Shown here one piece after another: positions 1 to 5,761 of a stretch of DNA of 6,118 nucleotides. The stretch's first letter is position 1, and each line of letters begins with the position of its first letter. The translations under genes and the position numbers were made by a program. Under the pieces are notes generated by a model. It worked only from the letters and a program-made list of their open reading frames with translations, did no database searches and had not been told where the DNA came from. Source of the stretch: a bacterium (GTDB lineage: Bacteria > Patescibacteriota > Patescibacteriia > UBA2591 > DAOWAM01); the NCBI GenBank assembly GCA_030634585.1, contig DAOWAM010000035.1, forward strand, positions 1-6,118, in the 5' to 3' direction.

Positions 1-1052
1 ATTCCTAAAAATCCACAGCGAAAACCAAAGCCGAGCGCTTGAGAATGTTCTGGTTCGTAAAACAGAGCCGAGTCATTTAGCTTCAATTTATCCATGGCAT
101 CGCGCAGAGCTGCATAATCATCGCCTTCCTTCGGGAAGATGCCAGCATAAACCATTGGCTTCACTTCTTTGTAGCCTGGCAAAGCTTTACTAGCAGGATT
201 ATTTTCCAGAGTAATAGTATCACCAACCCGCACTTCTCCAAGTTCTTTCAAACCCGTAACCACATAACCAATTTGTCCAGCAGATAATTGTTCAATAGGA
301 GCTAAATTTGGCTTTAAAAGACCCGTTTCTAAACAATCGATTGTCTGATTAATTGCCAGCATAGTCAATTGATCGCCCACTTTTATTTTTCCATCGACTA
401 ATTTTATCAAAGCAACAACTCCTCGATAAGAATCAAAAAATGAATCAAAAATTAAAGCGCGCGCTGGAAAATCTGCTCGACCAGTTGGTGGTGGCATTTT
501 TTGAATAATAACTTTTAATAATTCAGCTACCCCTTGACCAGTTTTAGCTGAAACGGCCAATACATCTTTTGGATCAATATTTAATAACTGCGCTAATTCA
601 CTACGCCGAGTTGCTATATCAACATTTGGTAAATCAATTTTATTTAATACCGGTATTATTGTTAATTTTTCTCTTAAGGCAAGATGGAGGTTTGCTATTG
701 TTTGCGCTTGAACTCCTTGTCGCGCGTCAACTAACAAAATCACTCCTTCTACTGCTGCTAAAGAACGAGAAACTTCATAAGAAAAATCTACGTGTCCAGG
801 TGTATCAATCAGATTTAATGAATATTTTCTTCCTGATTGGGAATCTTGATAAAGCATATTTACTGGCTGTAATTTTATGGTAATTCCTCGCTCTTTTTCT
901 AATGACATTTGATCTAAAAATTGTGGTCTCATTTTTTTAGCTGAAATCGTTTTTGTTAATTCTAAAAAACGATCAGCTAATGTCGACTTACCATGGTCAA
1001 TATGCGCAATAATGGAAAAATTGCGAATTAAATTTTGCTTTTGTTCTAACAT
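1..1052 (-). CDS. lepA: Elongation factor 4 (LepA), translation GTPase, N-terminal 350 codons, cut by the left window edge
   Basis: LepA/EF4 is a ribosome-binding GTPase related to EF-G; it has been linked to back-translocation, relief of stalled ribosomes and ribosome assembly. The visible 350 residues hold a complete G domain: G1 AHIDHGKST at residues 16-24, G2 within EKERGIT at 52-58, G3 DTPGH at 83-87, G4 NKID at 137-140 and G5 SAK at 168-170. The beta-barrel domain 2 and the start of domain 3 follow, with KPMVYAGIFP and then GFGFRCGFLG at the window edge. That last block is characteristic of LepA rather than EF-G or TypA. Family members are about 600 residues long, so roughly 250 residues, including the LepA-specific C-terminal domain, lie outside. 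The ATG at 1052 gives the usual short N-terminus before G1 and is 16 nt after the DUF4012 stop. No Shine-Dalgarno sequence is visible, so translational coupling is possible. The distal 180 nt are richer in GC than the rest. Confidence 0.97.
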   Translation of the reverse strand, partial: MLEQKQNLIRNFSIIAHIDHGKSTLADRFLELTKTISAKKMRPQFLDQMSLEKERGITIKLQPVNMLYQDSQSGRKYSLNLIDTPGHVDFSYEVSRSLAAVEGVILLVDARQGVQAQTIANLHLALREKLTIIPVLNKIDLPNVDIATRRSELAQLLNIDPKDVLAVSAKTGQGVAELLKVIIQKMPPPTGRADFPARALIFDSFFDSYRGVVALIKLVDGKIKVGDQLTMLAINQTIDCLETGLLKPNLAPIEQLSAGQIGYVVTGLKELGEVRVGDTITLENNPASKALPGYKEVKPMVYAGIFPKEGDDYAALRDAMDKLKLNDSALFYEPEHSQALGFGFRCGFLG

Positions 1053-1068
1053 CGTAAAAATAAATAAA

Positions 1069-3309
1069 TTATTTAATCATTATTCCCCAAAATTGGTCTT
1101 GGTCTAAAATAACCGATTGGTTAATATTTTTCCCTTTTATTTCTAATTTGTTTTCTGGGTATTGCCAAATAATTTTGTCAGGGATAGCTGATAATACCAA
1201 ACTATTTTGAAAAGGAATCGGTTGTTGTCCTGATTGTTTCTGTGTTAGCAAAGAATAACTTTTTTTATCAAATCTCCATGGCAACTGATAAGTTAGAATA
1301 ATTTCTTTTTCTTCTCCTGGTTTAATAATTAACCAATTAGCAAAACAGGTTTTATCAAATTGCTCAGTAATACGCGTATTTGATTTAAAATCAATTTTTA
1401 TCTCTTTTTCTTGTTCAATTAAATCTTTATCATCAATCAATTCCATTTTCGTTGAAAGAAAAGCATTTTTTGGTGAAGAACTAAAACCTTGTATATCTAA
1501 TAATTTACTTCCACGTGGAACATAAATCCTGATCCAATCAATCGTTTTTTTACCTGTAAAATCATCATCTAAATCTCCTTGATGTTTACGATTAATGATT
1601 AATTGATCGATAATTGAACCATCGTCTTGAATAACCGCTTGATGTTTCATTGTTTGTTCAATTGCTCCTTCTACTTTCGCACCATTAACATTAGTAACAA
1701 TTACTGATAAATAGTCTTGCTCTGCTGATTTTAATTGACCGGCCCAATTTTCTGTTTCTAACCAATATTGTATCTCTGGATTTGTAGAATAAATCATAAT
1801 GTCTTTTTGTATAATACTCTGATTAATGATCTGTAAAATCTCTAATATTTTTTCTCTATCTTCATTATCCTGCAAATTAATTAAACGTTCTAGTATCTGT
1901 GACGTTAAATCGACTAAAATTTGTTTAGGTGGCCGTTGTTTTGTTTTTTCTACTTCAATATTTTTTTCGATTTCAATAATAAAATTATTTTTGTTAATCG
2001 TTGTCTGATTATTAGATAATTTAATTGGTCCCCATACAGTAAATAAATTTTGGATTAGATTAGCATTAATGGCAATAACACCATCTAAACTCACCCCGCC
2101 TGATTTTTCATAAAACCAAGCTAATTTTTGCGCCGAAGTTGGCCAATCGGGAAACCAATTGGCATCATGAAATTGCCAGTGTGGCTGAACTAAATGTAAA
2201 GGCTGTGGCGATTTTAAATTAAGCGCTAAATTACTTTGTAGATTCAGAATATTATCTGTTTGTAGTGGATCTATATTAAGTGCTAAATTACGTTGTAAAT
2301 TATAAGAACCATCATTTGGCATCACAAAATGTCTTATTTTACCCTGTTGCCAATCTATGCGCGCAAAACTACCAATAAAACCACCTGTGGCCCTTATTTC
2401 ATGATTATTTTGAAAAACAATTAAGTAGCGTTGCAATCCTTGTGCACCAAAAATTGATTCTAAATGTTCGGAAAGTTTGAACCAACGTTGTATACTAACC
2501 TGAAAATCATCTAGGACGTTTTGCCATTGATGCCAAGATTGATAATATTTAGTAAAGAAAAGTAAAATATTAATTTTATTAAACTCTTGTTTAGCTTGTT
2601 TAACATTTAATATCAATTCTTGTAATCGTTGATTAAAACGATGGCTTGTTGCTAAAAAGTTTATTTGTTCTAATTTGTTCGGCAAATCTATCTCATCTTC
2701 ATCTTTATCAATTGGTTGTTGATTAGATAAAAAACCATTTAATTGTGGAAACTCTACGGGGACTAATAGCACATTTACTAATTGTTCAGCGCTTTGACCT
2801 GCTTGAATTAAACTTTGACTACCAATTAAAAAATGTTTTATTCCCCAGCCATAAGGCAGGTATTTCACTATTCGATACTCTTTAGAAGTAGCTAATTGTT
2901 GTTGCATCTGAGCTAAAGATTTCTTTGTTTGCTCTAAATTGTCATTTAATTGTTCAAAATTAAACTGCGATATATTAACCATCATTTCTTTACCGTATTG
3001 AATTATTTGTTGCGATGAAGTCGTTATTTGTTGGTTTACTTTTTTAGTCTGATTATAAAAAGGACACGCAATTAAAATCACTAAAACCAAAAAAAATATC
3101 ACTAATAAGACAATCTTTTTTATTCTTTTCCAATTAACTATTTGCCAAATAACACTTAATTGTTTAATAAAATGTTTCAACCTTATTTTCGGTAATTTGA
3201 TTCTCTTTCTCTTCTGTTTTTCGATCGGCAAACTTAAATCAATTAAATGCTGAGATACTGGTTTATTTGGCTTTTTATCGGTTATTTTAATATTTTTAAC
3301 CTTTCGCAT
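1069..3309 (-). CDS. DUF4012 domain-containing single-pass membrane protein, probable cell-envelope function
   Basis: This 746-residue protein has unknown biochemical function. Residues 1-64 are strongly basic and look cytoplasmic. A hydrophobic segment at about 66-82 is the only clear membrane span, and with the positive charges before it the remaining ~660 residues should be outside. A Gln-rich, coiled-coil-like stretch covers about 95-142. The DUF4012 core is recognised by YLIVFQNNHEIRATGGFIGS at 295-314, MPNDGSY at 330-336, DANWFPDWPTSAQ at 382-394 and SLDGVIAIN at 407-415 with a following GPI at 427-429. The region after ~540 looks beta-rich (alternating hydrophobic strands, PRGS at 598-601) and is not assigned. 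The ATG overlaps the stop of the upstream glycosyltransferase as TAATG, which supports both this start and coupled translation. Neighbouring glycan genes suggest a role in surface polymer assembly or attachment, which is inference. A 19-residue-period duplication lies at about 337-369. Confidence 0.9.
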   Translation of the reverse strand: MRKVKNIKITDKKPNKPVSQHLIDLSLPIEKQKRKRIKLPKIRLKHFIKQLSVIWQIVNWKRIKKIVLLVIFFLVLVILIACPFYNQTKKVNQQITTSSQQIIQYGKEMMVNISQFNFEQLNDNLEQTKKSLAQMQQQLATSKEYRIVKYLPYGWGIKHFLIGSQSLIQAGQSAEQLVNVLLVPVEFPQLNGFLSNQQPIDKDEDEIDLPNKLEQINFLATSHRFNQRLQELILNVKQAKQEFNKINILLFFTKYYQSWHQWQNVLDDFQVSIQRWFKLSEHLESIFGAQGLQRYLIVFQNNHEIRATGGFIGSFARIDWQQGKIRHFVMPNDGSYNLQRNLALNIDPLQTDNILNLQSNLALNLKSPQPLHLVQPHWQFHDANWFPDWPTSAQKLAWFYEKSGGVSLDGVIAINANLIQNLFTVWGPIKLSNNQTTINKNNFIIEIEKNIEVEKTKQRPPKQILVDLTSQILERLINLQDNEDREKILEILQIINQSIIQKDIMIYSTNPEIQYWLETENWAGQLKSAEQDYLSVIVTNVNGAKVEGAIEQTMKHQAVIQDDGSIIDQLIINRKHQGDLDDDFTGKKTIDWIRIYVPRGSKLLDIQGFSSSPKNAFLSTKMELIDDKDLIEQEKEIKIDFKSNTRITEQFDKTCFANWLIIKPGEEKEIILTYQLPWRFDKKSYSLLTQKQSGQQPIPFQNSLVLSAIPDKIIWQYPENKLEIKGKNINQSVILDQDQFWGIMIK
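2221..2301 (-). repeat. Imperfect 57-bp-period duplication inside the DUF4012 gene
   Basis: The 24-nt blocks at 2221-2244 and 2278-2301 match at 21 of 24 positions and are offset by 57 bp, exactly 19 codons. In the protein this places NLQRNLALN (337-345) and NLQSNLALN (356-364) in register. The copies sit between the MPNDGSY and DANWFPDWP blocks of the domain, where an extra loop would be tolerated. It looks like an in-frame tandem duplication that has since diverged. Confidence 0.8.
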
Positions 3310-4454
3310 TATTTATTTTTTATTGTTTGTTGGTAAATAGACAATGTTTGCTGAGCACAACATGTCCAAGAATATTTTTTAATTTGTTGATTGCCATTAA
3401 TGATCAATTGCTGTTTTAATGAATCATCGTCAACTAATTGTTCCATTACCTGAACGATGTTTGATTCTTGTTGTGGGTCGAAATATAAAGCAGCTGGTCC
3501 TAAGATTTCCGGTAATGATCCTGCACGAGCAGCAATTACTGGCGCTTGTTGTGCCATTGCTTCTAATGGCGGTAAACCAAAACCTTCATAAAGAGAAGGG
3601 AAAATATAAGCTTGGCACTGTTGATATAAAATTGCTAATTCATCATCGGGTACAAAACCAGTAAAAATAATTGACCGTTGTGATAATAAGTTTCTTTGTT
3701 TAGCTAATGTTTTTAAACGTTGATAAAAAAAATCATTTTTACCAACCAATACTAATTGATATTTTTGTCGCTGACTAAATAACTTAAAAGCAGTTAATAA
3801 TTTTGTTAAGTTTTTATGCGGATAAGCGTTGCCAACATACAAAAAATAGGGTTTATTTATAAAATACTTTTTAAAAATAATCTGTTTATTTAATAAGACT
3901 TGTTTATCTCGATTAATTAATTTACTTACCCCTTCATAAATAACTGTAATTTTTTTAGATTTAATTTTAAATTCTTGTTTAACTTCTTGTTTGGTAAAAT
4001 TAGACACGGAAATAATTTGTTGTGCTCGATGAATGGCCAAATAAATAACAAATTGATAGACTAAATGTTTTAATCGATACAGAATCTTTGATTTAGTAGA
4101 AGCGCGACAAGTAGAAAAATGCGAAGTAATTAAATCATGGATCGTAACAACAAATTTACCAAAATAAAAAATCGGCACATTAAAATGGGGGAAGTGCATT
4201 AAATCAATTTTAGTTTTAGCAATTTTAATTGGCAAACAAAATTGTTCAGCAAAACCATACCAATGATAATCAGCTAAAACTTTATGAAAATTATCTTGTT
4301 GGGGATGATACTCTTGGTAGTTTTTTCGACGAAGAAAAATAAAATATTGATTATGTTGGTCAATTTTTTCTAAGTGAGTAATTAATTGTTCTAAATATCT
4401 ACCCAACCCTTTCCCTACCCTCCCATAAAAGCGAGCATCTATTCCAATACGCAT
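3309..4454 (-). CDS. GT4-family glycosyltransferase (GT-B fold)
   Basis: The product is 381 residues, a normal length for a retaining GT-B glycosyltransferase that transfers a sugar from a nucleotide-sugar donor to a glycan acceptor on the cytoplasmic side of the membrane. The N-terminal acceptor-side Rossmann domain starts with MRIGIDAR and the glycine-rich GKGLGRY (14-20), followed by HFPHFNVP (87-94), TIHDL (104-108) and SVSNFTK (149-155). The C-terminal donor-side domain begins at about YVGNAYPHKN (206-215). It carries the E-x7-E motif in EGFGLPPLE, with glutamates at 290 and 298 that normally contact the donor nucleotide-sugar. No signal peptide or membrane span is seen. The ATG at 4454 is chosen because MRIGIDAR is the canonical family start; no Shine-Dalgarno sequence precedes it. 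A 187-nt gap separates it from the upstream glycosyltransferase, and it overlaps the DUF4012 gene by one base. Donor and acceptor cannot be told from sequence; mannose is common in this family. Confidence 0.93.
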   Translation of the reverse strand: MRIGIDARFYGRVGKGLGRYLEQLITHLEKIDQHNQYFIFLRRKNYQEYHPQQDNFHKVLADYHWYGFAEQFCLPIKIAKTKIDLMHFPHFNVPIFYFGKFVVTIHDLITSHFSTCRASTKSKILYRLKHLVYQFVIYLAIHRAQQIISVSNFTKQEVKQEFKIKSKKITVIYEGVSKLINRDKQVLLNKQIIFKKYFINKPYFLYVGNAYPHKNLTKLLTAFKLFSQRQKYQLVLVGKNDFFYQRLKTLAKQRNLLSQRSIIFTGFVPDDELAILYQQCQAYIFPSLYEGFGLPPLEAMAQQAPVIAARAGSLPEILGPAALYFDPQQESNIVQVMEQLVDDDSLKQQLIINGNQQIKKYSWTCCAQQTLSIYQQTIKNK

Positions 4455-4513
4455 ATTTTATTATTATTAATTTGATTATTCATTTTCATTAACTAGTTGA
4501 GCTGTTTTTAGAT

Positions 4514-4554
4514 TAACTGGTGTCTCCCTAGGATTGCATCTGGGGCTCCAGTTA
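4514..4554. repeat. Long hairpin in the intergenic core, 7 bp plus 7 bp stem
   Basis: TAACTGG (4514-4520) is perfectly complementary to CCAGTTA (4548-4554). Inside it, across a 5x2 internal loop, CCCTAGG (4526-4532) can pair with TCTGGGG (4539-4545) around a 6-nt loop. The inner stem needs two G-U wobbles when read as plus-strand RNA, but would have two A-C mismatches as minus-strand RNA. Folding is therefore better on the strand opposite to the genes. No T-run follows on either strand, so it does not look like an intrinsic terminator. Confidence 0.6.
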
Positions 4555-4565
4555 CCAAAGGTAAC
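4551..4565. repeat. Perfect 6-bp hairpin GTTACC-AAA-GGTAAC
   Basis: GTTACC (4551-4556) and GGTAAC (4560-4565) form a perfect inverted repeat with a 3-nt loop. Its left arm shares bases 4551-4554 with the right arm of the longer hairpin at 4514-4554, so in RNA the two structures exclude each other. As DNA it could also be a small dyad operator. There is no downstream T-run. Confidence 0.55.
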
Positions 4566-4588
4566 AGAGGTCGATTGCCAAAAGTAAC
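4552..4588. repeat. Imperfect 14-bp direct repeat, 23-bp period
   Basis: TTACCAAAGGTAAC (4552-4565) and TTGCCAAAAGTAAC (4575-4588) agree at 12 of 14 positions. A further GTAAC occurs at 4592-4596, giving three copies of this pentamer in 36 bp. Each copy could pair with the single GTTAC at 4551-4555, so several alternative stems are possible. Confidence 0.5.
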
Positions 4589-4611
4589 TTAGTAACCGAT
4601 ATTTACCCCGT

Positions 4612-4644
4612 TAAATAATAGCTATATCAATCGTATATTATTTA
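4612..4644. repeat. AT-only 9-bp inverted repeat at the end of the upstream glycosyltransferase gene
   Basis: TAAATAATA (4612-4620) is complementary to TATTATTTA (4636-4644) with a 15-nt spacer. It overlaps the stop codon of the upstream glycosyltransferase. The stem contains no G or C and is not followed by a T-run in the direction of transcription. It is at best a weak 3'-end structure and may be chance in such AT-rich DNA. Confidence 0.3.
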
Positions 4645-5751
4645 TTTAGTTGGGTTTATCCGTTGATGTTTTTCCCATGATTTTTCCACAAAATCTTTCA
4701 TTTCTTGTTTAAATCTTTCCTTACTAAATCCCAAGGCAAATTGACGGATTTCTAATGGATCAAATTTTTCTGGTTTAAAACGAATTACTTTATCTGCTAA
4801 CGCTTCCCAAGTTTGTTCATCAAAAAAAGTTCCTGTTTTGCCTTCGATTACCGTTTCTAATGCTCCACCAGACCGATAAGCGATTACTGGCCGTCCAGAG
4901 GCCATTGCTTCTAATGGTACTAAACCGAAATCCTCCTCTTGAGGAAAAATAACCGCTCGGCAATGCGATAAATATTTTGCTTTTTCTTGATCATTAACAA
5001 ACCCTAAAAATTCAATATTTGGTCCAGCCATTTTTTTTAAATTTTTATCTTCACCACTACCAATAATTTTTAATGGGATTTTCATTTTGTTAAACGCTTG
5101 TATGGCCAAATCAATTCGTTTATAAGGACGAAAACGTGAAACAACTAAATAATAATCCCCTATTTGCGGTGAGATATAAAACTGATCAGTTTCTACAGGT
5201 GGATAAATTAATTCGCTCTTTTGTTGATAATATTTAATTATTCTTCTCTGAACACAACGAGAAATAGCCACTATTTGATCAGCTCGTTCAATTGCTAAGC
5301 GATCCCACATTCGTAAATAAGTTAGAAATGGCGGTAATATTTTTCCAATTAGTTTACCTTCTTTTAAATGCCGTGTATAAATTTGTGTATCCTGCCATAA
5401 ATAACGAGTTGGTGTATAGCAATAAGTAATCGCTAACGTTTTAGGTAAAGTGACCACTCCTTTTCCATAAGCTGAGCTATCTGAAAGTACCACATCAAAA
5501 TCAGAAAAATCAAATCGTTCAATCGCTGTTGGCATTAATGGTAAATACCAACGATATTTCTTTACCGCAAAAGGCAAACGTTGAATAAAAGAAGGAATAA
5601 TCCGATAATTAGTAAAATATTTTTTCACTATTTTCGGATCAGCCACAATAGTAAAAACGGGCGCTTGTGGCCAAATTTCATGGAACGCTTCTAAAACCTT
5701 TTCTCCACCCCCCATTTGATTTAAAAATTCGTGAACTAAAGCAACGCGCAT
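4642..5751 (-). CDS. GT4-family glycosyltransferase, WbaZ-like (possible mannosyltransferase)
   Basis: From the ATG at 5751 the product is 369 residues. It starts MRVALVHEFLNQMGGGEKVLEAF, with the glycine-rich acceptor-side loop at 13-16. YCYTPTRYLWQD (110-121) is characteristic of WbaZ-type O-antigen mannosyltransferases. The donor-side domain follows, with SRFRPYKRIDLAI (205-217) and FPQEEDFGLVPLEAMASG, which holds the E-x7-E pair at 273 and 281. No membrane span is evident, so it should act at the cytoplasmic face on lipid-linked glycan. The same frame extends upstream to a TTG at 5790, but that would overlap the preceding gene by 29 bp and add 13 unconserved residues. The ATG 10 nt after the preceding stop is therefore preferred, although it has no Shine-Dalgarno sequence. 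GDP-mannose as donor is inferred from family resemblance only. Confidence 0.92.
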   Translation of the reverse strand: MRVALVHEFLNQMGGGEKVLEAFHEIWPQAPVFTIVADPKIVKKYFTNYRIIPSFIQRLPFAVKKYRWYLPLMPTAIERFDFSDFDVVLSDSSAYGKGVVTLPKTLAITYCYTPTRYLWQDTQIYTRHLKEGKLIGKILPPFLTYLRMWDRLAIERADQIVAISRCVQRRIIKYYQQKSELIYPPVETDQFYISPQIGDYYLVVSRFRPYKRIDLAIQAFNKMKIPLKIIGSGEDKNLKKMAGPNIEFLGFVNDQEKAKYLSHCRAVIFPQEEDFGLVPLEAMASGRPVIAYRSGGALETVIEGKTGTFFDEQTWEALADKVIRFKPEKFDPLEIRQFALGFSKERFKQEMKDFVEKSWEKHQRINPTK

Positions 5752-5761
5752 ATAATAAAAA

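Larger units (their letters stand above)
4455..4641. other. 187-nt intergenic region with a GC-rich structured core
   Basis: This is the only gap longer than 20 nt between genes. Its core, about 4501-4610, is 45% G+C by my count, while the edges 4455-4500 and 4611-4641 are only about 13% and 16%. The core holds two overlapping perfect inverted repeats and a repeated GTAAC element, listed separately. No complete ORF with a credible start was found on either strand. I could not match it to a tRNA or to a riboswitch class I know, and no convincing promoter hexamers or T-run terminator were found. It could be a leader or other structured RNA, a repeat element, or a decayed gene. Confidence 0.6.

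Noticed and set aside
569..883. 104-codon plus-strand open frame
   Set aside because: It lies entirely opposite the conserved G domain of lepA, and its leucine-rich product comes from antisense reading of AT-rich codons. It has no recognisable motif.
1826..2008. 60-codon plus-strand open frame
   Set aside because: It is antisense to the DUF4012 gene, with no homology that I recognise and low-complexity content.
3419..3664. 81-codon plus-strand open frame
   Set aside because: It is antisense to the donor-binding domain of the GT4 glycosyltransferase, which includes the E-x7-E motif, so the real gene is on the other strand.
4439..4489. 16-codon minus-strand upstream ORF (MKMNNQINNNKICVLE) overlapping the start of the GT4 gene
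   Set aside because: The Asn/Lys-rich peptide simply reflects AT-rich DNA; there is no ribosome site and no regulatory residue pattern such as a run of one amino acid. It was not kept as a gene.
4501..4610. tRNA or known riboswitch in the intergenic island
   Set aside because: No T-arm, anticodon arm or 7-bp acceptor stem with CCA end could be placed on either strand. Comparison from memory with c-di-GMP, preQ1, fluoride, guanidine-I, SAM and T-box cores gave no match.
4612..4644. Rho-independent terminator after the WbaZ-like gene
   Set aside because: The stem is entirely A-T and no T-run follows on the transcribed strand, so it is recorded only as a weak inverted repeat.
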